Positions 16,841 to 26,267 of a stretch of 64,000 bases of DNA are shown piece after piece (the first letter of the stretch is position 1; every line of letters starts with the position of its first letter). The DNA comes from Cytophagaceae bacterium (GTDB lineage: Bacteria > Bacteroidota > Bacteroidia > Cytophagales > UBA9547). The translations under genes and the position numbers were made by a program. The notes under the pieces are model-generated. The model worked only from the letters and a program-made list of their open reading frames with translations, did not search any database and was not told the DNA's origin. The stretch lies in NCBI GenBank assembly GCA_027488865.1, contig JAIYAU010000016.1:93564-157563 (forward strand), in the 5' to 3' direction.

Positions 16841-19090
16841 TTAGGCTTGATTGCTTTGTTGGAACAATAATTCTTGATAATTCTGCACTGCTTTTATATC
16901 AGCATAGCTAAAATCATCTCCTAATTTTTCTTTTAAGGCACCGGTTGGAATATCTCCAAACGCTTCCAAAAGTTTTAAAATAGTGTCTAATTTTTGTTGT
17001 GACAAAATTTCAAGAATGTTTATTTCCCTACTAGGAATAAAACTATTTAAATGACCCATTATAGTAACTGGACTTAGTCCACGTTCGAGGGCTATATCTT
17101 CTATTGATTTGCCTTCTTTAAATGCGGTTAAACTAATTCGTTGAGTTTCACCTTTAGGGGGTTTTTTAGCTTTATTTTCTATTTCCTTTACAGCATTTAT
17201 TAATTCATTGTTAATGGCTAATTTATTAGATTCAGCTTGATCCAAGATCATTTGTGGATCGGTGCCTTCCAGTAAGCCTTTGGCCATTAATAAGGCATGC
17301 TCCATTTCCTTTTGTTTTCTTTTTAATGCTACAACAAATAAATTAAGGTCCTTTAAATACCTTTTAGTTTTTGTGGTAGCTTTTATGCTTTTTTGATGAG
17401 TATCTAATAATACCAATTGAGTCTCGACCGCCTCAGAAAAGTACTTTGAAGCTGAATTAACCCGTTCATTTATGGCTTTAAAACCATCCTCCTCTGCTTG
17501 TGATATAAGAGCAGAGAGTTGATTTTCAAATTTTAAAAATACCTGTTGCAGGTTTTGATTACGATTAAATAACTGTTCGGCCAAATCAAGCACACCTTCC
17601 TCGCCAGCTATACTTCTATTATCAAGTGACAACTGATGTTCTTTACATTTATCATCTAATTTACTCCAATCAAATGCATTAACTAATAACTGGGTAATAA
17701 ATTTAGATTGTTCTGAACGAAGCTGTAAGCTTAATTCATCAATAGCCACCTCGTTCTTATTAAATTCTACTACACGCTCATCAGTTTTAATGCTTGTACT
17801 TTGGATTCTTGATAAGAGCACCAACCCATCAAGAGAGGTTAGTCTACTTAAAGCAACATAAACCTGACCAGGGGCAAATGCGTCGCCCGCATCAATAATC
17901 GCCTTATCAAAGGTGAGTCCTTGGCTTTTATGAATTGTAATTGCCCAAGCCAATCTAATAGGAAATTGTACGAAAGTGCCTAATTCTTCCTCTTCTACTA
18001 AATCTGTTTCTTTATTATAAACGTAACGAATATTCCTCCAAGTCTCTTTTTCTACCTGCAACACTTGATCATCATTTGGGAAAGTAACAAAAATTTTACC
18101 GTCAGATATTTTTTGAATAATTCCAATCTTTCCGTTGTAATATCTCCTTATTTCTCCTTTATCATTTTTGATGAACATAATTTGTGCCCCTTCCTTAAGC
18201 TGTAGCACACGTTCAGCTGGCAAAGCCTTTTCATTAAACTCCCCTTTTATTTCACAATTAAATAAACAAACCTTAGATTTTAGCTTTTGAAGTTCGTTAT
18301 TATTTATTATTTCCGCTTTGTTGTTATGGGTAGTAAGTGTAATATATTCCCCTTGTGTATTAGGCTGAAAATGAGGATTGTAATAAGCTTTCAGAAACTC
18401 AAGATCCTCTGTGGTGGTAGTATTAGTTCTTAAGTGATTAAGTATATTAATAAACTCTATATCTGATTGTCTATAAATTTTTTTAAGCTCAAGGTAAGTT
18501 GGAGCTGCTTCGGATAGAACTAAAGCATCAAAAAAAAACGGGCTATTGTAGTAATCCTTAAGAATATTCCAGTCATCATTGCCAACAACTGGTGGAAGTT
18601 GGTGAAGGTCTCCAATATACACCATTTGAACACCACCAAATGGCAAATGACTTCGGCGCCTTACATGCCTTAAAATAATATCTATAGCATCTAAGGTATC
18701 AGCTCTTACCATTGATATTTCATCAATAATAAGTAAATCCAACTCTTGTAGCAGCTCACGCTTATCAGCTGTAAATCGTACATGTTGTAACAAGGAGTTG
18801 ATGTCGTTGTACACCTGCATGCTGTATTCACGATAACCTTTGCGTGTAGGAAGAAACGGACCAAAAGGCAATTGAAATAAGGAATGAAGTGTAACCCCAC
18901 CGGCATTAATGGCTGCTACTCCAGTAGGTGCAACCACTGCCAATTTTTTTAAGCAGTTATCTTTGATATACTTAAGAAAGGTAGTTTTACCTGTTCCCGC
19001 CTTACCAGTAAGAAATAAATGTTGGCCTGTTTGGTTAATAAATTTAACCGCTAATTGAAAGTGAGTATTAGTTGGGTCGTTTTTGAGCAT
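16841..19090 (-). CDS. Pif1-like SF1 helicase with C-terminal helix-turn-helix
   Basis: This 749-residue protein has a Pif1/RecD-type helicase core: Walker A TGKAGTGKTTFL (about residue 34), the Pif1-typical APTGVAAINAGGVTLHSLF, motif II LLIIDEISMVRAD, GDLHQLPPV, and the C-terminal motif WAITIHKSQGLTFD plus VYVALSRLTSLDGL. About residues 480-640 are charged and helical. A helix-turn-helix segment (KEGKSIEDIALERGLSPVTI, about 665-700) resembles the HTH_40 module found at the end of some RecQ helicases. It is likely a 5'-3' helicase for unusual DNA structures in replication or repair. It stands alone, with a -7-like box just upstream. Confidence 0.88.
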   Translation of the reverse strand: MLKNDPTNTHFQLAVKFINQTGQHLFLTGKAGTGKTTFLKYIKDNCLKKLAVVAPTGVAAINAGGVTLHSLFQLPFGPFLPTRKGYREYSMQVYNDINSLLQHVRFTADKRELLQELDLLIIDEISMVRADTLDAIDIILRHVRRRSHLPFGGVQMVYIGDLHQLPPVVGNDDWNILKDYYNSPFFFDALVLSEAAPTYLELKKIYRQSDIEFINILNHLRTNTTTTEDLEFLKAYYNPHFQPNTQGEYITLTTHNNKAEIINNNELQKLKSKVCLFNCEIKGEFNEKALPAERVLQLKEGAQIMFIKNDKGEIRRYYNGKIGIIQKISDGKIFVTFPNDDQVLQVEKETWRNIRYVYNKETDLVEEEELGTFVQFPIRLAWAITIHKSQGLTFDKAIIDAGDAFAPGQVYVALSRLTSLDGLVLLSRIQSTSIKTDERVVEFNKNEVAIDELSLQLRSEQSKFITQLLVNAFDWSKLDDKCKEHQLSLDNRSIAGEEGVLDLAEQLFNRNQNLQQVFLKFENQLSALISQAEEDGFKAINERVNSASKYFSEAVETQLVLLDTHQKSIKATTKTKRYLKDLNLFVVALKRKQKEMEHALLMAKGLLEGTDPQMILDQAESNKLAINNELINAVKEIENKAKKPPKGETQRISLTAFKEGKSIEDIALERGLSPVTIMGHLNSFIPSREINILEILSQQKLDTILKLLEAFGDIPTGALKEKLGDDFSYADIKAVQNYQELLFQQSNQA

Positions 19091-19115
19091 AATTTAAAAA
19101 ATGTAGTACATTAAT

Positions 19116-19123
19116 CAAAATTA
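19116..19123 (-). promoter_or_regulatory. Candidate -7 element for the Pif1-like helicase gene
   Basis: Minus-strand TAATTTTG fits TAnnTTTG, 26 bases before the start codon; no clear -33 box accompanies it. Confidence 0.33.
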
Positions 19124-19416
19124 AATCTAAAGTATTAGAAATTAGCACCTTTGCCACTCGATTGTCATCCAAAAAGTACTTTAAAACAGAAACATATAAA
19201 GGGTTGGCTATTTTCATTGATTTAAACTATGTATACAAAAATAAGCAAAATTTGTAAGTTTAGCCATATTCAACCGTTAATGGATTTTTTTTAAAGGATT
19301 TACAGATTTAAGGTACATTCTTAAATAAAACAAACACCTTTTTATCCGAATCAACTAATATTATTTTCAACAAAATTTGTAAACTTATAAAACTAGATAA
19401 TTCAAAGCTAATGAGT

Positions 19417-19424
19417 TATATTTG
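19417..19424 (+). promoter_or_regulatory. Candidate -7 element for ffh-ung
   Basis: TATATTTG followed by C is a full TAnnTTTG match, 38 bases before the ffh start codon. The region 19-20 bases upstream lacks TTTG, so the -33 part is weak. Confidence 0.5.
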
Positions 19425-19462
19425 CAACCATTTTCAAAAAAATTGCTAAATAAAAGAATCTG

Positions 19463-20791
19463 ATGTTTGAGAGTTTAAGTTCCAAGTTAGAGAAAGCATT
19501 TAAAACGCTTAAAGGCCAAGGTAGAATAACTGAAATCAACGTTGCACAAACGGTAAAAGAAATTAGAAAAGCATTGTTAGATGCTGACGTTAATTATAAA
19601 GTTGCTAAACAAGTAACTGATTCTATTAAGGAAAAAGCCATTGGTCGTGAGGTACTGATTGCCGTATCTCCTGGACAACTTTTGGTAAAAATAGTATATG
19701 AAGAACTTGCTGCATTAATGGGAGGCAGCAAGACAGACATCAACTTAAAAGGTGATCCTGCGGTAATTTTAATAGCTGGTTTACAAGGTTCGGGGAAAAC
19801 GACATTTTCTGGGAAACTAGCCAATATGCTTAAGAAAAGTGGAAGGCAAGTCTTATTAGCTGCTTGTGATGTATATAGACCTGCAGCTATCAATCAACTT
19901 AAGGTACTGGGAGAGCAAGTTGGTGTAGAAGTATACACCGAGACAGAAAATAAAAATCCAGTAAGCATAGCAAAAAACGCAATAGATTTTGCCAAAAAGA
20001 ATGGTAAAAAAATAGTTATTGTAGATACAGCGGGCCGTCTTGCCATAGATGAGGTAATGATGCAGGAGGTAGCAAACATAAAAGAAGCTTTAAAACCGAG
20101 TGAGATTCTTTTTGTAGTAGATGCCATGACTGGTCAAGATGCAGTAAATACAGCCAAGTCCTTCAACGACCGACTTAATTTTGATGGAGTGGTACTTACC
20201 AAGATGGATGGTGACTCAAGGGGTGGTGCTGCTTTATCGATAAAATCTATAGTTGATAAACCAATCAAATACCTCAGTACTGGAGAAAAAATGGAAGCCA
20301 TTGACCAGTTTTACCCAGATAGAATGGCAAATCGAATCCTTGGCATGGGGGATGTGGTTTCGCTGGTAGAAAAGGCACAGGAAGCATTTGACGAGGAGGA
20401 ATCTAGAAGAATAAACCAAAAGATACGTAAAAATCAATTTGACTTTGAGGACTTTTTATCTCAAATGCAGCAAATTAAAAAAATGGGCAGCATCAAAGAC
20501 ATTATGGGTATGATACCAGGTATGGGCAACATGATGAAAGATGTTGAGATTAATGAAGACGCCTTTAAACCTATTGAGGCCATTATTCAATCTATGACCC
20601 CTGAAGAAAGGGCAAATCCTGATATTATTTCGGGGAATAGAAAAAATAGAATTGCCAAAGGCAGTGGAACGAGTATAACTCAGGTCAACAATTTAATGAA
20701 ACAGTTTGACCAAATGCGTAAAATGATGAAAAATATGAATAAAATGAATCCCGCTGCAATGTCAAGCAAAATGAAAATGATGGGAAGATAA
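19463..20791 (+). CDS. ffh: Signal recognition particle protein Ffh
   Basis: This 442-residue GTPase binds 4.5S RNA and signal sequences and delivers nascent membrane proteins to FtsY. Domains in order are the N-terminal helical N domain (1-90); the G domain with GLQGSGKTT, the DVYRPAA insertion-box segment, DTAGRL and TKMDGDSRGG; and the C-terminal methionine-rich M domain (about 295-442) with MIPGMGNMM and a Met/Lys-rich tail. Length is standard. The gene is followed after only 10 bases by ung, so both are probably on one transcript. Confidence 0.97.
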   Translation: MFESLSSKLEKAFKTLKGQGRITEINVAQTVKEIRKALLDADVNYKVAKQVTDSIKEKAIGREVLIAVSPGQLLVKIVYEELAALMGGSKTDINLKGDPAVILIAGLQGSGKTTFSGKLANMLKKSGRQVLLAACDVYRPAAINQLKVLGEQVGVEVYTETENKNPVSIAKNAIDFAKKNGKKIVIVDTAGRLAIDEVMMQEVANIKEALKPSEILFVVDAMTGQDAVNTAKSFNDRLNFDGVVLTKMDGDSRGGAALSIKSIVDKPIKYLSTGEKMEAIDQFYPDRMANRILGMGDVVSLVEKAQEAFDEEESRRINQKIRKNQFDFEDFLSQMQQIKKMGSIKDIMGMIPGMGNMMKDVEINEDAFKPIEAIIQSMTPEERANPDIISGNRKNRIAKGSGTSITQVNNLMKQFDQMRKMMKNMNKMNPAAMSSKMKMMGR

Positions 20792-20801
20792 AATTGACGC
20801 G

Positions 20802-21467
20802 ATGCAAGTAAAAATAGCTACCTCTTGGCAAACACAACTCGAAGCAGAGTTTAATAAGCCTTATTTTAAATCATTAACCGATTTTATCAAATTAGAGGTA
20901 GCGGAGAAAAAAGTTATATATCCGCCAGGCAATAAAATATTTAGTGCCTTTGACCATTGTGGTTTTGAGCAACTAAAAGTGGTGATTTTGGGTCAAGATC
21001 CATATCATGCGCCAAGTCAAGCTAATGGACTATGTTTTTCAGTTAATGATGGAATCCCAAAACCACCATCTTTAATTAACATATTTAAAGAACTTAATTC
21101 GGATTTAGATATAGCCATTCCAGAATCAGGTAACCTCGAAAGATGGGCAAAACAAGGAATCTTGTTGTTAAACTCCACCCTTACTGTAAGGGCAAATCAA
21201 GCTGGGTCACATCAAAACCAAGGATGGGAAACTTTTACTGATGCTGTAATTAAGCATATTTCTGAAAAAAAAGAAAAGATTGTTTTTATCCTATGGGGAA
21301 GTTATGCACAAAAAAAAGGATTGGTTATTGATTCGAATAAACATTTAATCCTTAAATCGGCTCATCCCTCTCCCCTATCCGCACATAATGGTTTTTGGGG
21401 GAATAAACATTTTAGCAAATGCAATAACTACTTAAAAAGTAATAACATTACAGAAATTATCTGGTAG
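20802..21467 (+). CDS. ung: Uracil-DNA glycosylase (family 1)
   Basis: This 221-residue base-excision repair enzyme removes uracil from DNA. The water-activating motif GQDPYHAPSQANGLCFSV contains Asp66 and the DNA-contacting His69. The C-terminal motif HPSPLSAHNGFWG places the catalytic His188 and the minor-groove loop as in E. coli Ung (His187). It lies 10 bases behind ffh. The end of the gene overlaps the end of the converging serine hydrolase gene by 11 bases, leaving no room for a terminator between them. Confidence 0.96.
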   Translation: MQVKIATSWQTQLEAEFNKPYFKSLTDFIKLEVAEKKVIYPPGNKIFSAFDHCGFEQLKVVILGQDPYHAPSQANGLCFSVNDGIPKPPSLINIFKELNSDLDIAIPESGNLERWAKQGILLLNSTLTVRANQAGSHQNQGWETFTDAVIKHISEKKEKIVFILWGSYAQKKGLVIDSNKHLILKSAHPSPLSAHNGFWGNKHFSKCNNYLKSNNITEIIW

Positions 21468-22671
21468 ATGTATTGTTTCGTTTTAATTCGTAATTATATA
21501 ATATTTGACCCAATCGATGTAGGAAGGGTAGTCCTATTTGTTTATACTCATAAACACCATCGTTAATTACATCATTTTCATTAACATAGATCACCGCAGA
21601 CACAAAAAAGGAGACTTTTTTATCAGTATTTTCAATATAAGCACAATCCGTTAAATATCCGTAAAATTCGCCCACCTTATTATAAATGGTTACACCACTA
21701 TCCAGTGGGATCTCCCCATTTCCATAACCAATATATTTAGCATAACCATCTGGGTATTTAAGGTTATCATGGTACTTTTCTTGAGGCAAATCCCGAGGAT
21801 ATTTTCTCATTGCATCTTTAAGAAAAAGATAATCACTTTTTCTTAATTTAAATCTTTGATTAATGGGAAGAGCGGCTGGTTCAATAATCGCCATTAAAAA
21901 TGTATGTAACATATTTAGCGATAAGTAATTACTGAATTTAAAATCAATTCCATAATTGTTAATTTTGTTAGCACCTATGTATCTAGTTCCTAAAACCGTG
22001 TTAGACAATGGAATTTGTAATTCTTTTGCAAATGTTTCTTTAGGCTGTACGTAAAAAAGTTGTTGCTTTTTATAAAATGCTACTGGTCCCGTGGTGCGAT
22101 TATTGGTGGGAGTGCAACTTGTAAATTTTTGAATAATCCTAGCAGAATCAAAACCCATCTTTGAGAATCGTTCATGGATGTATTTTTGACCAATTAACTC
22201 ATAAATATAATTATATGCCTCATTGTCACTTACAGCAAATAATTTTGGTATTAAATTGGCCAATGATTGGGGTTTTACATACCTTAGATATTTGGCATTA
22301 GGCCAACATTTATAATTACTTGTAGGCTTAAATGCTGTATTTAAAGTAATATCCTTTCTGTTTAAACTATTAATTTTTTCAAGCGCAAGTGCTGCACATG
22401 GCAATTTGACCATGCTTGCAGGATAAAAATATTCAGCAGATCTATTTCTATATGTAAAGGTCTCGGTGTTTATTATACCCGACAACTGATCTCTATCTAT
22501 TTGTGTATAAATGATTTGAAGTTTGTACTTGTCAGGACTCTGGATTACTTTACGTATTATAGCTGCGGTATCTTTAGCCAATAACAGATTCAAAAGCGAA
22601 TCTTGAGCATAGGTTTGTAGCGTAACAGCTAAAAAACAATACAATAAAGTTCTAAAATGAATAAAATACAA
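21457..22671 (-). CDS. Exported beta-lactamase-like serine hydrolase (class A fold)
   Basis: The 404-residue protein has a hydrophobic N-terminal signal ending near QTYAQD. Catalytic motifs of the serine beta-lactamase/transpeptidase-like group are visible: Ser86-x-x-Lys89 in YPASMVKLP, Ser148-Asp149-Asn150 in AVSDNEAYNYI, and a degenerate third motif KVGEFYGY where KTG is usual. The missing Thr and the lack of a recognisable Glu166 loop make true beta-lactam hydrolysis uncertain; a peptidoglycan or peptide/ester substrate is possible. The start is TTG 22671: no ATG lies between it and an in-frame stop at 22693-22695. It follows the secreted protein gene by 21 bases. Confidence 0.78.
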   Translation of the reverse strand: MYFIHFRTLLYCFLAVTLQTYAQDSLLNLLLAKDTAAIIRKVIQSPDKYKLQIIYTQIDRDQLSGIINTETFTYRNRSAEYFYPASMVKLPCAALALEKINSLNRKDITLNTAFKPTSNYKCWPNAKYLRYVKPQSLANLIPKLFAVSDNEAYNYIYELIGQKYIHERFSKMGFDSARIIQKFTSCTPTNNRTTGPVAFYKKQQLFYVQPKETFAKELQIPLSNTVLGTRYIGANKINNYGIDFKFSNYLSLNMLHTFLMAIIEPAALPINQRFKLRKSDYLFLKDAMRKYPRDLPQEKYHDNLKYPDGYAKYIGYGNGEIPLDSGVTIYNKVGEFYGYLTDCAYIENTDKKVSFFVSAVIYVNENDVINDGVYEYKQIGLPFLHRLGQILYNYELKRNNTSTR

Positions 22672-22692
22672 TTCAATAATTGTTTTAGCAAC

Positions 22693-23718
22693 TTACTCGA
22701 TTTTTATTTTAACAACCTTGTAGTTAGAATTATTTGCTATATAATGAACTAATACAACTTGACCTAGTTGTTGTTTCAAATTTATACAATTTTGATAATA
22801 ATCAAAGGCTAATTCTTGTCCTTGAATATTGGTAATTTTTACTACATCTAGTATAGAATTACCAACAAAATGTATTAGTCCATCTGTAACGGTGAAGTTT
22901 ATATCATTATTCTCTACTTTATAGTCCACAATGTTACCGTAAATGGTTTCCCCTGAAGTGGTAACATACTTTATTTGATATTTTCCATCATTCTCTAACA
23001 AAAAAAGATTAGTATCACAGTCCAAGGATGATAATTTGAAAAAATTTATACCATCAGTGGCAAAAAGTAGGTCAATTTCCTTACAATTTGAGGTTGGTTT
23101 GGTGAATTCGAGTATATTATTTTTAATGGTTGCTGAAAACAAACTAGTAGCTAAGGGAACGAAAGAATTGTATTTGAGTTGTACAATTACTTGTGGTTTT
23201 GTATCTAAATTTACCCCATTCCCTGTTTTAATATAATAATAGTTATTAGAAATGACGGAATAATTTTCTGCTGGTGAAAATATACCTATCGTAAGCTTTT
23301 TTCCACTTTGTATTAATTGATTTATGCTGTCTTTTGATAGGTTGTAGGTATAAGTAACCAAGTCCGTGCTTTCGTTGGGTGGCAGATAGAAATAGTTTTG
23401 TTTGTCGTATGGAAATCTACAATACATACTTCCATTAAACGTTCCTTTCTCTTCCTGAGTACAACTTTCTAAGCAACGGCCATTTTTTTCAGAACAGCAA
23501 TAGGAACTATAAAAACGCCAACTTATTGGATTAACTTTTACCTTATAGTAAATTATCAATTCCAAATTTTCTGCAGCTAGTGGCAAATTCTCAAAACTAG
23601 CTTTAATCTCTTCATTAGCATATTTAAATGATAGGGTGTCGGAGTTAATTAACATCCTTTGTGCATATGTATAAAAAGACAAAAGAATTAAAACAAAAAT
23701 AAATCTTGTTATTTTCAT
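22693..23718 (-). CDS. Secreted protein with a Cys-rich segment and a sorting-domain-like C-terminus
   Basis: The 341-residue protein begins with a signal peptide (ITRFIFVLILLSFYTYAQR). Around residues 70-105 there is a cluster of six cysteines (SYCCSEKNGRCLESCTQEEK, then MYCRF), suggesting disulfide bonds outside the cytoplasm. The last 75 residues (VVKITNIQGQELAF ... LGQVVLVHYIANN ... KVVKIKIE) resemble a short, divergent T9SS type A sorting domain. I do not recognise the central beta-rich body. It precedes the serine hydrolase gene by 21 bases on the same strand, so the two are probably co-expressed. Confidence 0.62.
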   Translation of the reverse strand: MKITRFIFVLILLSFYTYAQRMLINSDTLSFKYANEEIKASFENLPLAAENLELIIYYKVKVNPISWRFYSSYCCSEKNGRCLESCTQEEKGTFNGSMYCRFPYDKQNYFYLPPNESTDLVTYTYNLSKDSINQLIQSGKKLTIGIFSPAENYSVISNNYYYIKTGNGVNLDTKPQVIVQLKYNSFVPLATSLFSATIKNNILEFTKPTSNCKEIDLLFATDGINFFKLSSLDCDTNLFLLENDGKYQIKYVTTSGETIYGNIVDYKVENNDINFTVTDGLIHFVGNSILDVVKITNIQGQELAFDYYQNCINLKQQLGQVVLVHYIANNSNYKVVKIKIE

Positions 23719-23944
23719 ATCAGAAGAATAAATATAAAAAATATATCCTTCGTAAATATATGTATTATAAGATGTTACATCAAAAATAAACTAACAATAA
23801 TTGCACTATATTAAATTATTACAATTATTGAATAAAAAAATACCATGGTTTTTTAAATAATTTGTACAATAAATGGAGATTAATAGACATTTCTAATATA
23901 CAAAAAATTACCCTGACATGCCTCTTGTTGATTTTGAAATCAAA

Positions 23945-24673
23945 TTAGAGTTGAAGATGTTTTCTAAGTTCAAAAATAAATTTCCATACTCGTTTGCTAA
24001 CTTTAATCCTTGTAGCAATACTTCCTCCACCCTTGGCCTCTCCATGCAATCTATTTGCAAAATATACTGGAAAATCAACTATTCTTCCTTCTCGTTTTGC
24101 CCAATATTGTGCATATAAATCAAGAGAGAAGTCGTAAGGAGCCTTTTCTTTTAAATAAGTTTCGTAAAACAGACGACTAAATAATTTTGGTTGTGCGCCA
24201 ATATCATCTAAAGATTGTTTTAAGGCCAAGGAGGCTACCCACCCCATACAGGCAGTAAAAAACAATGGACCAAAAGCACGACTTTTACGTTTTCCTTTTA
24301 CAAAGACTTTTGGGTCATTATGTTTGAGGTACGTTTCAAAAGCTGTAATTACATCTTTAAGATCTGTCTGCATATCTGCATGGGTCCAGGCTAGTACATC
24401 CGCGGTAGCATCTGCAAGACCCGCTAAAATACCAAAACCATAACCCTGATTTACAGCCACATTAACCACCTTTATTCTATTATCATGTGCCTTTTGAAGT
24501 TGCTCATCAAAAACGAATTTTGAATTATCTTTGGAACCATTATTAACCAATAAAACTTCCACGTCAAGAGATTCTGGCAAAATTTCTTTTAATCTTTGAA
24601 AGATTAATGGAATATTGTCAGCCTCATTGTAACATGGGATAACAAGTGAAAGCGTTGGACTATTTTTTAACAT
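23945..24673 (-). CDS. Family 2 glycosyltransferase
   Basis: The 242-residue GT-A enzyme starts TLSLVIPCYNEADNIP, with the nucleotide-binding VEVLLVNNGSKDNS and the acidic metal-binding region WTHADMQTDLKD. It has the size and layout of DPM1-like (polyprenyl-phosphate sugar) transferases without the C-terminal membrane helices, so a lipid-phosphate acceptor is possible. Its start overlaps the preceding membrane protein gene by 14 bases. It is the last gene of the four-gene minus-strand unit 23945-28701. Confidence 0.85.
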   Translation of the reverse strand: MLKNSPTLSLVIPCYNEADNIPLIFQRLKEILPESLDVEVLLVNNGSKDNSKFVFDEQLQKAHDNRIKVVNVAVNQGYGFGILAGLADATADVLAWTHADMQTDLKDVITAFETYLKHNDPKVFVKGKRKSRAFGPLFFTACMGWVASLALKQSLDDIGAQPKLFSRLFYETYLKEKAPYDFSLDLYAQYWAKREGRIVDFPVYFANRLHGEAKGGGSIATRIKVSKRVWKFIFELRKHLQL

Positions 24674-26267
24674 AAACTTCTATTACAGAGTCACCTTCTT
24701 TTCTTGGAGCTAAAAAAGCATCTTGAAGCTGATAATATACCCTTAAACTATCTCTGATTCGTTCAGGAAAAAAATTATCCAAACTAGGAATCTCTTCAAA
24801 TAGAACCACGTCATATTTTTTAGATACCGTGTTAGCAGCAATTGAATCTAATTGTTTATCAAAAATACCAACTCCCACATGATACCAAAGTGGCAAATTT
24901 TTAATTGGTTCGTAGTTTAACTCTTTTGCCAACATAGTGAGTTCGGTCATATTAAGTACAAGTGGTCTATTAACTGAATCTGCAAAAACAGGCATAACCT
25001 GTAACCTTTTAATACCATCTACAGTACCTTGGGGCAATTTAGCACCCTTCATACTTGAAAAATCATGTTTTACATAATTCATTTCGGTGGCATTGGTGGT
25101 AGAATCCTTTATTACAAGGCCTGGAGGTAATGGTGTAGTATTAAACATTCTTCCAGCGTATTTCCAATACATGCCCGACCACCAAATAAAACAACCCAAA
25201 ACTATAAAAACTAAAAAATATTTGTTTTTAAGTTCAAATTTGAAACTGATAACACTTAATGCCAAAGCAAGACCAAAAGCATGATAATAAGTGGTATTAG
25301 CCAATGAGTTACCACTGGTCGATTTAGTAATTAATGCTTGAAAAATCATGCCCAACGCCAAAAGAATAAAGAGAATCAATTTTGTATTGTATTTAGGCTC
25401 AACGGCAACTAGTTGTAACAAAGACTTTTTAACCTTTTTCCACTTATGCAAAATAACCAAAATCACCATAAATAAATAGAATTTTTCCCATTCTGAGTTA
25501 GCCATTATTTCGTTCACAATGGTCGATGCTTTTAATCGGCTTTCGTGTGGTGCTTGTCCATAATTAAACCAATAAAAAAAATCTTTACCCATCACAGGAA
25601 GCACCAACAACAAACAAGACAGGATGATAAAACCAATATAGTACAGTGGTATTTCCCATTTTTTGGTATGAACACCTTGAAAAACACCTAAAACTAATAC
25701 AAACAAAATGGCCAACCCACCATAATCCTGTTTTGTGAGAAAACAAAGTACTATAAACCCTGCGGAGACAAACAACTTAATTAATTTGGTATTAAAAGTA
25801 AGATCTTTAAATGCTGCGAGAAGAAAATAAATTCCAATCAATTCATAGGTAAGTGCAGTGTTATTATACCAAGGCCAAAAAAACAAAAAACTGTAACTTA
25901 AACAAAATACCAAAACTGATATAAATATCTTTTCTTTATCCAATTCAAGCTTTTGTAAAATACCTTTAAAAGCATAACAACCCACAAAAGTGATTATTGC
26001 TTGCGCCACAATAAGCGATTTTAAAGTAGGACCAAAAATATAGAAACAAACTAGAGGTACTATAAAAAATCCATACCCTAATGGCATCCCAAAATCTCTA
26101 TAAGGCATTTGTCCAAGGTACATGCGGTAGGCACCCTCCCATGGCAAATCAAGATGTATTCTGAAAGGCAAATTAAATAACAAGGGAAATATTGAAAAGA
26201 AAAATATCGTTATAAAAATTAACTTTTGAATAGAAAATCGAAAATCAAGTTTGAAATTTTTAAGCAT
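24660..26267 (-). CDS. Multi-pass membrane protein, GT-C glycosyltransferase-like
   Basis: The 535-residue protein has about ten hydrophobic helices over residues 15-370 and a soluble C-terminal third. An acidic pair in the first extracytoplasmic loop region (HLDLPWEGAYRMYLGQMPYRDFG) has the position and style of the catalytic Asp/Glu of GT-C enzymes such as the GT39/GT83 families, which use polyprenyl-phosphate sugars. No specific family can be named. It overlaps the kinase-like gene upstream by 8 bases and the GT2 gene downstream by 14 bases, which strongly suggests joint function. Confidence 0.7.
   Translation of the reverse strand: MLKNFKLDFRFSIQKLIFITIFFFSIFPLLFNLPFRIHLDLPWEGAYRMYLGQMPYRDFGMPLGYGFFIVPLVCFYIFGPTLKSLIVAQAIITFVGCYAFKGILQKLELDKEKIFISVLVFCLSYSFLFFWPWYNNTALTYELIGIYFLLAAFKDLTFNTKLIKLFVSAGFIVLCFLTKQDYGGLAILFVLVLGVFQGVHTKKWEIPLYYIGFIILSCLLLVLPVMGKDFFYWFNYGQAPHESRLKASTIVNEIMANSEWEKFYLFMVILVILHKWKKVKKSLLQLVAVEPKYNTKLILFILLALGMIFQALITKSTSGNSLANTTYYHAFGLALALSVISFKFELKNKYFLVFIVLGCFIWWSGMYWKYAGRMFNTTPLPPGLVIKDSTTNATEMNYVKHDFSSMKGAKLPQGTVDGIKRLQVMPVFADSVNRPLVLNMTELTMLAKELNYEPIKNLPLWYHVGVGIFDKQLDSIAANTVSKKYDVVLFEEIPSLDNFFPERIRDSLRVYYQLQDAFLAPRKEGDSVIEVYVKK

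Larger units (their letters stand above)
19091..19462. other. 372-base intergenic region between divergent helicase and ffh genes
   Basis: It holds the upstream regions of two divergent genes. TAATTTTG on the minus strand (19116-19123) lies 26 bases before the helicase ATG, and TATATTTG on the plus strand (19417-19424) lies before ffh. A weak imperfect inverted repeat (GGTTGGCTA near 19202 with TAGCC and CAACC near 19262-19277) is present. I see no tRNA, no convincing small RNA such as the 4.5S SRP RNA, and no usable reading frame. Confidence 0.5.

Noticed and set aside
19202..19277. Imperfect inverted repeat suggestive of a structured RNA between the Pif1-like helicase and ffh
   Set aside because: The arms are short and broken by a bulge, the loop is long, and no promoter or terminator frames it.
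21457..22671. A true class A beta-lactamase
   Set aside because: SxxK and SDN are present, but the third motif is KVG and no Glu166-type loop is evident, so antibiotic resistance is not supported.
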